IMG/VR virus record: IMGVR_UViG_3300035703_000229
Span: 1-36,797 of that record
Length of the DNA: 36,797 nucleotides
Source of the DNA: a virus
Direction: 5' to 3' (one strand)
Positions 6,313 to 13,414 of the stretch are shown piece by piece; position 1 is the stretch's first letter, and each line of letters starts with the position of its first letter. Made by a program: the position numbers and the translations under genes. Under the pieces are notes generated by a model, which was given only the letters and a program-made list of their open reading frames with translations, had not been told where the DNA came from and searched no databases.

Positions 6313-7498
6313 TGTTTTGATTTAAAGGTTCATAACCAGCTATTTGTCTACGTTCATCAATAGTTAAATCTTTTAGTATTTCACTATCAATATATTTAAT
6401 AGGCTTTAATTGAGTTAATTCAAAATCAAACTGCGGAAAACATTGTTCAAATGCGTCTGTAATTAATTCTTGAAGTACTCGAACTCTATTGTTAAACAGT
6501 TCTATGTTATCTGCAATTATGTTAGTTGAAAAACCAACGTTACCGCCTAAGCCAACTAAAAATGGCGGAACTCCAAAGGCTCTCGCTACTTTTTCAGCAA
6601 CTCTTTTTGTGCTGTTTTCAATTGCGTTTAAAATTCCTTCATTACTCAAAGGCTGATAAACAGCAAGTTCTTCTTTTGTTTTAGCTTGTAAGATTAAAAG
6701 TTTTTGTCTTCCACTTGCTCCAGTTTCATCTTTTACATTTCCTGTAAATTGCTCCAAAGTAGCATCTAAATAATCTTGTTGAGTCATTCCGCTTTCATCC
6801 CTTTGCGTATCGTCATAATTTCCAACAATGTTCAATATACCACTTGGCAAAAATGAATTTGTAACGCTTTCAAGTTCATATTTAGAATTCTCACTATCTG
6901 TATTTATATCTTCAATTGCACTATAAAATGTTGGAATAGGATAATAGTTTTTCATGGGCTTTTTACGGAAGTAATAAAGTATTTCTCCTTTATCTTCTCC
7001 CCATTCCATGATGTGTTCTTTTAATTCTATTGGTGTAATTATAGCACCATAAAACGCTGGAAATTCTTTGTCTTTTTCCTTTTTGTACTTATTAGTTCCG
7101 AATGTAGGATTAACAATAAAAGTTCCTCTGTCTGTTTTTCTTATTTGGTCAAATGGAATAAGTTTTAATTCTTTTACCTTTCCATCTAAGCCACGCATTA
7201 CATATAATGAAACAGATTGAAAAATTGAAACATATCCACTTATTTCAGATATTAACTCATTAAAAGATTGTTTCTCATTAATCTTAACTTCACCCAATTG
7301 CTCATTTACTAACCCCTCAGCAAAAATATATTGTGTTAAAATATCAATACACGCTGTTGCCGTTCCGCTTTCATCTAATTGCTGAACTAATTTTTGAGGA
7401 AAGGCATTATCCATGCCGTATTTGATTAAGTCGGAATTGTTATCTTTTACAATTTTTACAACTCTATTTTTATAAGTAAGGCTTCTCGGCTTAAACAT
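6287..7498 (-). CDS. Portal protein
   Basis: A 403-residue protein with portal features: early DLIKYGMDNAFPQKLVQQLD and ATACIDILTQYIFAEGLVN, the wing/stem region with LKLIPFDQIRKTDRGTFIVN, then the conserved C-terminal block ESVTNSFLPSGILNIVG ... LLILQAKTKEELAVYQPLSN ... VARAFGVPPFLVGLGGNVGF. The last part is the standard helix and tunnel-loop region of HK97/SPP1-type portals. As a dodecamer it would form the DNA entry vertex and dock terminase. It is oddly placed: about 17 kb downstream of terminase and separated from the capsid genes by a glycosyltransferase island. The downstream connector gene overlaps its end. Confidence 0.85.
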   Translation of the reverse strand: MFKPRSLTYKNRVVKIVKDNNSDLIKYGMDNAFPQKLVQQLDESGTATACIDILTQYIFAEGLVNEQLGEVKINEKQSFNELISEISGYVSIFQSVSLYVMRGLDGKVKELKLIPFDQIRKTDRGTFIVNPTFGTNKYKKEKDKEFPAFYGAIITPIELKEHIMEWGEDKGEILYYFRKKPMKNYYPIPTFYSAIEDINTDSENSKYELESVTNSFLPSGILNIVGNYDDTQRDESGMTQQDYLDATLEQFTGNVKDETGASGRQKLLILQAKTKEELAVYQPLSNEGILNAIENSTKRVAEKVARAFGVPPFLVGLGGNVGFSTNIIADNIELFNNRVRVLQELITDAFEQCFPQFDFELTQLKPIKYIDSEILKDLTIDERRQIAGYEPLNQNNGIQTTNN

Positions 7499-7537
7499 AA
7501 TTCAAATTTAGTTTTTAATTTACTTTTTAAAATTTAC

Positions 7538-8131
7538 TTAATATAATTCTTTGTAGTCAACCCACTTGTTTAATATAGTACTTTGGTTAGGCGGATGCAA
7601 AACAAGTTTCTCTTTACTCTTAAACCAATTTAAAGAAGGCATCAATGAAGCAATATAAGTATCAATTTGTTTCTGCTCTTCTTTTATAGTTTCTAAAATT
7701 ATAGGAATAGCTTTTTTATTTACAATGTAACCATAACCACCCCAACTTGCGAAACATTTATTTAAGAATAAAGAATAATTGACTGTACTTCCTAAAGGCG
7801 AATAACCGCCTAAGTGTATGCCATCCCAATTTTCAGGAAGTTCACTTAAACAATCATTCAACTTGTTTAAAAATTCATCTGTAAAATCAACGTCATCTTC
7901 TAAAATAAAAACACTCTCCAAATCTAAGTTTAAAGAGTGTTCTAAAATTGATTTATGACTTCTTAAAGTTGCTATTTCAGTAGGTAATAAAAATCCGTTA
8001 TGGTTTATTCCTTTGCTTTCGGTTGCCTTCCACGTTTCGGCTTTGATGTTTGCTCTTTTGGAGTTTCTTGCAAATTGCTCTCTTCTGTCTGAAGAGGATT
8101 GTAAGTTAATGCAATAACATTTTCCGATAAT
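7538..8131 (-). CDS. Glycosyltransferase family 25-like protein, unusual start
   Basis: The frame encodes a full GT25 (LPS-type galactosyltransferase-like) domain. Near the start is CYCINLQSSSDRREQF, then ETWKATESKGINHNGFLLPT, EIATLRSHKSILEHSLNL, the catalytic-type ESVFILEDDVDF, then CFASWGGYGYIVNKKAIPII and a C-terminal HPPNQSTILNKW. The expected N-terminal INL...DRR block has no in-frame ATG before it; the frame is open from 8152. Start choices are ATT at 8131, ATC at 8128, or a -1 frameshift from the 8005-8328 gene at its A9 run (8142-8150), which would give a 263-residue fusion. A TTG at 7921 would delete half the domain and is unlikely. It overlaps 8005-8328 by about 125 bases. Confidence 0.7.
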   Translation of the reverse strand: MIGKCYCINLQSSSDRREQFARNSKRANIKAETWKATESKGINHNGFLLPTEIATLRSHKSILEHSLNLDLESVFILEDDVDFTDEFLNKLNDCLSELPENWDGIHLGGYSPLGSTVNYSLFLNKCFASWGGYGYIVNKKAIPIILETIKEEQKQIDTYIASLMPSLNWFKSKEKLVLHPPNQSTILNKWVDYKELY

Positions 8132-8328
8132 TGCTCGAAAGTTTTTTTTTCTTCAAACTCAACATTGTGGTGAGGATTCTGTTCAATTAAATGACTTTGC
8201 CCAGCCAAAAACATCAAGTTAGCAAAATAATCATTAAAATTATTTTTATTAACTAAAACATCATTTCCGCTTTTGTCTTTTGTGATAATATCACATTCTA
8301 AGAACTCACTTTTAATTCTAAATTTCAT
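8005..8328 (-). CDS. Small protein with basic tail, frameshift host
   Basis: A 107-residue protein (MKFRIKSEFLECDIITKDKS...) with a beta-like N-terminus, a helical middle (FNDYFANLMFLAGQSHLIEQ) and a basic C-terminus (KPKRGRQPKAKE). I do not recognise a family. Codons 60-62 (GAA AAA AAA) create the heptamer A-AAA-AAA, a strong -1 slippery site. Slippage there leads straight into the GT25 frame. The C-terminal 45 codons overlap the GT25 coding region in a second frame, so one stretch of DNA appears to code for two proteins. It starts four bases inside the 8325-8897 gene (ATGA overlap). Confidence 0.65.
   Translation of the reverse strand: MKFRIKSEFLECDIITKDKSGNDVLVNKNNFNDYFANLMFLAGQSHLIEQNPHHNVEFEEKKTFEQLSENVIALTYNPLQTEESNLQETPKEQTSKPKRGRQPKAKE
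8141..8151 (-). promoter_or_regulatory. Candidate -1 slippery site A-AAA-AAA
   Basis: The minus strand reads GAAAAAAAAAC (nine A). In the 8005-8328 frame this is GAA AAA AAA ACT, giving X-XXY-YYZ with all A. A shift of -1 gives AAC TTT CGA GCA and the GT25 frame, which is open to 7538. An equally simple view is a one-base length difference in the homopolymer, real or from assembly. Confidence 0.45.
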
Positions 8329-8897
8329 AATCTTTTTAATATAGTTAAACCATTATTATTTGTATATTGTCTGTAAATATACCATTCTTTATTCTCATTT
8401 AAAAACTCTTCAATAGCTGGAATTAAACCTTTTTTTTCTTCTTGCTTGTAGTTTTCCATAATTTCAGGAGTTTGCCAATCAGTCGGTTCATCAACTCTCC
8501 CGTAAGTAGTCGTATCATGTAATATGATATATTTTTTCGCTTTTTTACCATGTTTAAACAACTCTTTTTTTAATTGAGTATAAATGTGTAGGGTATCAAT
8601 AAAAAGTAAGTCAGTAGGCTCTATTTCAATTTTAAGAGTATCCGCTTGTTTAAATTCCCATTTAGGATAAACCTTTAAAGCTTCATCTATATTTGGATGA
8701 ACATGCAAATCAATTCCAATTAATTTAGTCGGATTTCTGTACATAAAAGCCCATGTACTAACTACCGAACGCACCCCCATTTCTGTAATATGTGAACATT
8801 CTTTTGCTATATCATAAAGCACAGGCAAATGTTCGTTTATATCTGAAGGTGTTTTACACGATTGATAAAAATTGTCTCTAATTAATAACTGATTCAT
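8325..8897 (-). CDS. Probable sugar/SAM methyltransferase-like protein (CmcI type)
   Basis: A 190-residue protein with a Rossmann-like layout: ITEMGVRSVVSTWAFM (SAM-binding loop position, about 38-53), KLIGIDLHVHPNI (second strand with acidic end), WEFKQADTLKIEIEPTDLLF then IDTLHIYTQLKKEL (about 100-113), and KKYIILHDTTTYGRVDEP. The EMG...GIDLH...FIDTLH.Y...ILHDTT pattern is that of CmcI/RhmB-like and related small SAM-dependent O-methyltransferases that act on sugars or antibiotics. It lies inside the glycosyltransferase island, so methylation of a transferred sugar is the likely role; substrate unknown. Confidence 0.65.
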   Translation of the reverse strand: MNQLLIRDNFYQSCKTPSDINEHLPVLYDIAKECSHITEMGVRSVVSTWAFMYRNPTKLIGIDLHVHPNIDEALKVYPKWEFKQADTLKIEIEPTDLLFIDTLHIYTQLKKELFKHGKKAKKYIILHDTTTYGRVDEPTDWQTPEIMENYKQEEKKGLIPAIEEFLNENKEWYIYRQYTNNNGLTILKRL

Positions 8898-9489
8898 ATT
8901 GTTTTTTTATTTGATTGCATTGTTCTTCGCTTAACCAACGTTCAATTGCATGATAACCCAAAGTCCCCAAATGAAATTGTGTTTCGCAGCTAAATTTATT
9001 TGCTATTTCAACTGGTGCAATATTTAATTTTAAAACATTACATCCCCACGCAAAATAAATATCTTCGTTCATATCATTTTCAGGGTTGCAAGTATCTAAA
9101 ATTTTAAGCATTGCTGATTTATGTCTAAATGATAAACCGCCATTACCAACAAAAGGATGAAAGTTCCAAGTTGCCCCAACATAATCCCACTCATAAAATT
9201 CCTCAATTCCTTCTCTTAATAGTCTGCTATCTTCTTGAAATATCAATATATTTTCCTCTTCAATTTTATTCCAAAAATCCTTACTCTTTAACAGCTTATT
9301 ATAGCATTGAATTGTATTAACCTGAACTACATGAAACTTACAATTAAGCATTTCTTGTAAATGCCTATTATCTTCCGAGCTAAAAATATAAAGCTTTGTA
9401 TAATTCGGTAAATAATAAAGATGTTCTGTAATAACTTGGTACAAACTTAATCTTCTTGTATCTACTATAACAGCTGCTAATTCATGCAT
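8878..9489 (-). CDS. DUF5672-like putative glycosyltransferase
   Basis: A 203-residue protein matching the DUF5672 pattern: AAVIVDTR (about 5-12), NILIFQEDSRLLREGIEEF (about 79-97), WDYVGATWNFHPFVGNGGLS then FRHKSAMLKI, a later NEDIYFAWGC and APVEIANKFSCETQ with HLGTLGYHA. The FQ.DS, Y.YVGA.W, VGNGGLS.R and ED.YF motifs are typical of this family, regarded as glycosyltransferase-like (GT-A-type, acidic motif EDS). It lies in a run of five sugar-transfer genes and overlaps the next gene by 20 bases. Confidence 0.75.
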   Translation of the reverse strand: MHELAAVIVDTRRLSLYQVITEHLYYLPNYTKLYIFSSEDNRHLQEMLNCKFHVVQVNTIQCYNKLLKSKDFWNKIEEENILIFQEDSRLLREGIEEFYEWDYVGATWNFHPFVGNGGLSFRHKSAMLKILDTCNPENDMNEDIYFAWGCNVLKLNIAPVEIANKFSCETQFHLGTLGYHAIERWLSEEQCNQIKKQYESVIN

Positions 9490-9553
9490 AATTGTAATGT
9501 GTATATTTTACATTTAAAAACCTCAAAAATCCCATCGTAAAAATGATAAACTA

Positions 9554-10294
9554 TCATATCAATAATTTATTAAAGTTTGGGTGTGAGTGCATAAAGTTAG
9601 GCAATTTATTTTTATCATACTTAATAGCATTCCAAAGATTTAAAGAAACTGGATGTAAATCGCCAAAGTTATTTTCAGGAGTCCATTTATCATATATTTC
9701 AGTTAAATAATTTTCTCTTATTTCGTTACTATGCCAAAAACATGAATACTTATATGCTATTAATTCTCTACTTTGCGCAGTACTAAAATGATATACAGTT
9801 AAAGGACATTCTGTGTTTCTATCTGAATTATTTCTTTTTAAATTTTCAATTCGAAAAGGTCTAAAATAATCTAAACAAATCCAATTAAACGAACGCCAAA
9901 AATTCAAATAACCTTTTATACCATAAAATCTTTCTTTATTAGTATACGCATACTTTAAAGCTATTTCTATTTCAGTTGGTTCAAATACTTCGTCAGCATC
10001 TATGCTAATAATTAAATCAAATCCTTGTGAGTATTTTTTAGCAACATTTCTGTGTTGAAATTCAGCTCCGTAAAATTCGGCTTCATCCCAAATTAATTTA
10101 TCCCCTAAAACATCTTCACAAATTTTTCTTATATCTTCCGCTTTGTCAGGACATTCTAAAATAGTTTTAAAACCATGAGAAGGCTTATGAGTATAACTAA
10201 TAACCATTCCATCAACATGATCTTTAATTGATAATAAACTTTCTTTTAAATATTCTATTCCATAATGAATAGGCATAAATCCCAGTACTTTCAT
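9554..10294 (-). CDS. Glycosyltransferase family 2-like protein
   Basis: A 246-residue GT-A-type protein. MKVLGFMPIHYGIEYLKESL (N-terminal strand and helix), KDHVDGMVISYTHKPSHGF (second strand), then GFDLIISIDADEVFEPTEIE, where DADE is the metal/UDP-sugar binding DxD motif, and LKYAYTNKERFYGIKGYLNF. The C-terminal part has FRPFRIENL and IAYKYSCFWHSNEI. The fold resembles small GT2-like enzymes found in LPS and virion glycosylation clusters. Start overlaps the stop of the upstream glycosyltransferase by four bases, so the two are co-translated. Confidence 0.75.
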   Translation of the reverse strand: MKVLGFMPIHYGIEYLKESLLSIKDHVDGMVISYTHKPSHGFKTILECPDKAEDIRKICEDVLGDKLIWDEAEFYGAEFQHRNVAKKYSQGFDLIISIDADEVFEPTEIEIALKYAYTNKERFYGIKGYLNFWRSFNWICLDYFRPFRIENLKRNNSDRNTECPLTVYHFSTAQSRELIAYKYSCFWHSNEIRENYLTEIYDKWTPENNFGDLHPVSLNLWNAIKYDKNKLPNFMHSHPNFNKLLI

Positions 10295-11217
10295 TGTGCT
10301 AATTTTATTATGTTTTCTACTTGATGCTTAAATGTATTTCTATTTAAAACTAAATGTCTTCCATTTTCAGCAATTTGTTTTCTTTCTTCTTCGTTTTCTA
10401 AATAATAATCTATTTTGTTTTTTAAATCTTCTATGCTTTCAAAATAAACTAAATGTTTGTAATTCTCATAATCCGCTTCCATTTCAGTATGCTTATATGA
10501 AAGGCAAAAAGTTCCGCTACCTAATATCCTTAAAAGCCTGTCTGAATTATACCTTGCCACGTTAAAATGACTGCAATTAATAGCTATTTTGCAACCTCTG
10601 TAATATTGAGCTTCCACACTTTGTGAATGATTTAAATTACCATTTCCGTTATGCCACCCTCTACCATATAATCCAAATTTATTATAATATTTTGTTTTCA
10701 ATTCATTTGCTATATGAATTCTAAAACTACTCATTGGAAAAAAATTAGCACCATTATTATTAGCCATGAATAAAATATCTTCACTTGGGTAGCTTGTACC
10801 TTCATTTGTGTAAATAGTTTCATCAAATCCAATTTCTAAATATTCACTTTTATAACCAAGTCTTTGCATTTCTCTTACATCTTCCATATTACTAAATGAA
10901 GTCAAAGAAACAAATGGAGCGCATACTAACATCCAACTTGGAACTGTTAATCTTTTATCTCCATTCCAATTAATTACAAACGCGCCATTTGATTTCATGT
11001 AATCCATTGTTTGATTATCAACAATATTAGGTGTTTGTATTTGCATGAATACTACATCTGGTTTGCATTTATTAAATAAATGAATTATATTACCATTTAA
11101 ATTTTTATGACCTGTTGATATTTCAAAGTAATTTTCTGCTCCTAAAACTTGTTTAAATGCTTTTTGAAAACCGTTTTCTATTTCAGAAACACAAAGTCCA
11201 ATATGTAGTAATTTCAT
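10291..11217 (-). CDS. CgeB/GT4-like glycosyltransferase (GT-B fold)
   Basis: A 308-residue protein. The N-terminal half has a Rossmann-like start (MKLLHIGLCVSEIENGFQKA) and KCKPDVVFMQIQTPN. The C-terminal half has EDILFMANNNGANFFP, KFGLYGRGWHNGNGNL, AQYYRGCKIAINCSHFNVAR, YNSDRLLRILGSGTFCL and LVYFESIEDLKNKIDYYL with ENGRHLVLNRNTFKHQVENI. The YRGCKIAIN...R..R..RILGSGTF...Y....DL pattern is the glycosyl transferases group 1 C-terminal domain of CgeB-like enzymes. It lies in the middle of the glycosylation island with four-base overlaps on both sides. Confidence 0.8.
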   Translation of the reverse strand: MKLLHIGLCVSEIENGFQKAFKQVLGAENYFEISTGHKNLNGNIIHLFNKCKPDVVFMQIQTPNIVDNQTMDYMKSNGAFVINWNGDKRLTVPSWMLVCAPFVSLTSFSNMEDVREMQRLGYKSEYLEIGFDETIYTNEGTSYPSEDILFMANNNGANFFPMSSFRIHIANELKTKYYNKFGLYGRGWHNGNGNLNHSQSVEAQYYRGCKIAINCSHFNVARYNSDRLLRILGSGTFCLSYKHTEMEADYENYKHLVYFESIEDLKNKIDYYLENEEERKQIAENGRHLVLNRNTFKHQVENIIKLAQ

Positions 11218-11996
11218 GGATGAGGATTTATATAATAATATGGAGGTGATATAATTTGACTACCATCATAAGTTCTTACTTGACTATTATGCAAATGTAT
11301 TGCGTGAATTGTTTTTGAAGGATTTAAAAGATTATATCCTGAAACACTAATTTCGTGTGCAATTCTATTATCGCAACCAGGAATACCTAAAAAGAAATCA
11401 CAATTATTTACTTTTGCTGCTCCATTAAATACCCATGCATCCTGACTATCTTTCCTATCAAATAAAACAGCAAGTCCATTTTCTTTATAATCCCAGCGAC
11501 TTAAAGCATAGCAGTCATTCTCACCCATAAAACGAGCAAATAAAATTGTTTCATCAAAATATATGTCCGAGTTTGCTATTACATTAATGCAGTCGGGATA
11601 ATCATTTGTTAATTCAAATATCTGTTTATAAGTTAATCTATCTGTTAAGCTGAAAACTTTATTAAAGTGTTTTAATTTGTGGTTTAATTTAGAACACGCA
11701 TTAATTTCTTTTTGTCTTTCTTCATTGCCACATTGATAGTATTGAACAAATAAATTAATCGGTTTAAATTCATACTCACCGTTAACCGCTTTTACAAAAT
11801 ACTTTTGTGCTTCAATCTTAATGTTATTTTCTTTAACCCAGTTTGTAAGTAACATCACTCCTTCAGTTACGCATGAAGAACAGTTAACATTTACAGTATG
11901 GTTGCAAAGTGTTTTGCATAATTCAAAAAGGTCTCTAATCATTCCTTTTGGATTGCTCAAAACATTTTGAACTCTATTTATTAATTCACTATTCAT
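11214..11996 (-). CDS. Putative GT-A glycosyltransferase-like protein
   Basis: A 260-residue protein. The N-terminal 80 residues are helical and contain CNHTVNVNCSSCVTEGVMLL, a Cys-rich stretch. The rest has a glycosyltransferase-like layout: FVQYYQCGNEERQKEINACS, IFELTNDYPDCINVIANSDI then YFDETILFARF (NSD as a DxD-like site), CYALSRWDYKEN, DAWVFNG and GIPGCDNRIAHEISVSGYNL followed by IHLHNSQVRTY. This pattern matches predicted glycosyltransferase-like proteins found with other sugar-transfer genes. The N-terminal part could be a separate phage domain fused to it. It ends with a four-base overlap to the CgeB-like gene. Confidence 0.6.
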   Translation of the reverse strand: MNSELINRVQNVLSNPKGMIRDLFELCKTLCNHTVNVNCSSCVTEGVMLLTNWVKENNIKIEAQKYFVKAVNGEYEFKPINLFVQYYQCGNEERQKEINACSKLNHKLKHFNKVFSLTDRLTYKQIFELTNDYPDCINVIANSDIYFDETILFARFMGENDCYALSRWDYKENGLAVLFDRKDSQDAWVFNGAAKVNNCDFFLGIPGCDNRIAHEISVSGYNLLNPSKTIHAIHLHNSQVRTYDGSQIISPPYYYINPHP

Positions 11997-12729
11997 TTAA
12001 TAATCCTAATTCTCTTAATTTTTTTCTGCTCCAATTTAAACCAGCTTTGCCACCCCAAAGTAAATATGAAATTGTCCCACAAGCTTCAGTATTGCTTTCA
12101 TCATAATAAACTTCAGCACGACTTAAATAAGAATACATGCGCTGTATCACGTCAATACTTATCTTTGCTTTTTGGCTGAGTTGCTGCGCTCTTATTTTTC
12201 CTATATTCGTGGCGCACTTATTATTTACTTTGTCATTTAATTCAATCCCTCTTTTTGCATTATTAGAAACACTATCGGGATAATCGTTATAACTTTCAGC
12301 ATTTAAATAATTAGTAAAATAAATACCTACATTTTCTATTTGTTTAATTACATCATGATTATTATCATAATGTTTAGATATGCCAAGTTCTTTTATTTTT
12401 TCAATCTTTGCTTTATTACTTCCAGTTGCGTAAACTCGTGAAAGAGGAATATTTAATTGCCTTGCAACTTTTAATAAACCAGACCTGTTTTGTCTTGCAG
12501 AAATTATGTAAATATCACCTTCGGTAACTTTAGCAAGTTCCTTTCCTTTTGCAGTTGATAATACCCCATCAAAATCAAATGAAGTTTTAATTGCTCCATA
12601 CATATCTAATTTAGATTGACAAACAGCATATCTTTGCTCATTTTCCGGAAATTCCCCTATCATTTGAGAATCACCCATGCAACGCTGTAAAAACTCTTCG
12701 TTTGTTTCTCTCGGTCTTGGTCTTGGCAT
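11989..12729 (-). CDS. Three-part protein: phage structural ends around a HAD domain
   Basis: I choose the ATG of MPRPRPRETNEEFLQRCMGD at 12729; a TTG six codons upstream would lie inside the promoter -7 box. The N-terminal 45 residues (NEEFLQRCMG...EFPENEQRYAVCQSK) form a motif widespread in phage head-gene regions. Then comes a HAD-like domain: TSFDFDGVLSTAKGKELAKV (motif I DFDGVLS), DIYIISARQNRSGLL (motif II S), KAKIEKIKELGISKHYDNN (motif III K and acidic end). The C-terminal part (SQKAKISIDVIQRMYSYLSR, CGTISYLLWGGKAGLNWSRK) is another motif of phage head proteins. 246 residues in all. The combination suggests that a HAD module is inserted in a structural or maturation protein. Phosphatase activity is unproven. 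Confidence 0.65.
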   Translation of the reverse strand: MPRPRPRETNEEFLQRCMGDSQMIGEFPENEQRYAVCQSKLDMYGAIKTSFDFDGVLSTAKGKELAKVTEGDIYIISARQNRSGLLKVARQLNIPLSRVYATGSNKAKIEKIKELGISKHYDNNHDVIKQIENVGIYFTNYLNAESYNDYPDSVSNNAKRGIELNDKVNNKCATNIGKIRAQQLSQKAKISIDVIQRMYSYLSRAEVYYDESNTEACGTISYLLWGGKAGLNWSRKKLRELGLLNE

Positions 12730-12744
12730 TTTATTTTGTTTTTT

Positions 12745-12752
12745 CAAAGTTA
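12745..12752 (-). promoter_or_regulatory. Probable -7 box for the glycosylation/portal operon
   Basis: The minus strand reads TAACTTTG, a match to TAnnTTTG, directly after the T run of the terminator at 12752-12780 and 15 bases before the ATG at 12729. A TTTG lies 14 bases upstream inside the terminator loop, shorter than the usual spacing, so the -33 element is weak. Terminator and promoter would share bases. Confidence 0.4.
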
Positions 12753-12780
12753 AAAAAAAAGCCCCACAAATGTGAGGCTC
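12752..12780 (-). terminator. Intrinsic terminator after the capsid/tail-tube unit
   Basis: On the minus strand AGCCTCACA pairs with TGTGGGGCT across a two-base loop, followed by nine T. It lies 20 bases after the stop of the 12801-13367 gene and would separate the protease/capsid/tail-tube transcription unit from the following genes. Confidence 0.85.
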
Positions 12781-12800
12781 TTTAAAATTTTACTTATTAA

Positions 12801-13367
12801 TTAGCATAAAGCATCTAAGTAAGCTTGGTTAGTTGATAAACTTGCAGCTGCATTTACTCTAAAAATATTAGGAGTTTTTGTTTGCTCTCCGCTTAATGTT
12901 AAAGTGTAAGCAGTTGAGTCGTTTAAAAGAACTCCTGAACCACCTTCACCAGCACTTGCGTTTAATCCTTTTTCTAATCCTAAGATGTAAATTTTCCCAT
13001 CGTTGCCTTCCATGAAAACAACTAAGTCATCAGCGTTTGCTAATTGATTAAGTGTTTCAAGTTCTGAAGGAGTTGAATAATATAACATCATCATTGCAGT
13101 ATGGTTAAACGTATTAATGTTTTCACCAGCTGTTAAAGGAAATGAGAAAGAATTTTTATCACGCTTTCCTGTAAATGTATAAAGTTTTGTTGGTAAGCTG
13201 CCAAAGGTAGCCATTGAAATAGTATTTACATAACCATTTGAATCAGTTGTGTAAGTAATATTTCCTTTTAAGCCAATCCAAACACGCTTGTTAACACCAC
13301 CTACTTTGTTAAGTGCGTCACAAGATGGATTAATTCCGCTTATTAAGTCATTACAATTTGTTGCCAT
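12801..13367 (-). CDS. Probable major tail tube protein
   Basis: A 188-residue, mainly beta protein starting MATNCNDLISGINPSCDALN with GGVNKRVWIGLKGNITYT, SFSFPLTAGENINTFNHTAM and a late DSTAYTLTLSGEQTKTPNIF. Composition (Ser/Thr/Gly/Asn-rich, alternating hydrophobic), length and its place directly after the major capsid gene, together with abundant-protein context (own terminator), suit a tail tube or major virion protein. The segment LVVFMEGNDGKIYILGLEKG with GLNASAGEGGSG is typical of tube-like proteins in Bacteroidetes phages. A head decoration protein is the alternative. Confidence 0.55.
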   Translation of the reverse strand: MATNCNDLISGINPSCDALNKVGGVNKRVWIGLKGNITYTTDSNGYVNTISMATFGSLPTKLYTFTGKRDKNSFSFPLTAGENINTFNHTAMMMLYYSTPSELETLNQLANADDLVVFMEGNDGKIYILGLEKGLNASAGEGGSGVLLNDSTAYTLTLSGEQTKTPNIFRVNAAASLSTNQAYLDALC

Positions 13368-13390
13368 TTTATTATTATTTAAATTGTTAA

Positions 13391-13408
13391 GGGAGTATTT
13401 CTACTCCC
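13391..13408 (-). other. GAAA-loop hairpin between capsid and tail-tube genes
   Basis: The minus strand contains GGGAGTA-GAAA-TACTCCC, a perfect seven-pair stem with a GNRA tetraloop, between the capsid stop (13415) and the next ATG (13367). There is no T run, so it is not a simple terminator. A role in mRNA stability or processing of an abundant transcript is likely but inferred. Confidence 0.6.
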
Positions 13409-13414
13409 GTTAAA

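Noticed and set aside
7538-7921. GT25 gene starting at TTG 7921
   Set aside because: It would delete the conserved INL...DRR N-terminal block, which is coded just upstream in the same frame without a stop.
9490-9560. Short minus-strand frame of 26 codons (MIVYHFYDGIF...)
   Set aside because: It fills a gap between two glycosyltransferase genes, but has no clear start signal and overlaps the next ATG; too short to support.
11989-12747. TTG start at 12747 for the HAD-containing protein
   Set aside because: The TTG is part of the -7 promoter element; the ATG at 12729 gives the conserved MPRPRPRE start.
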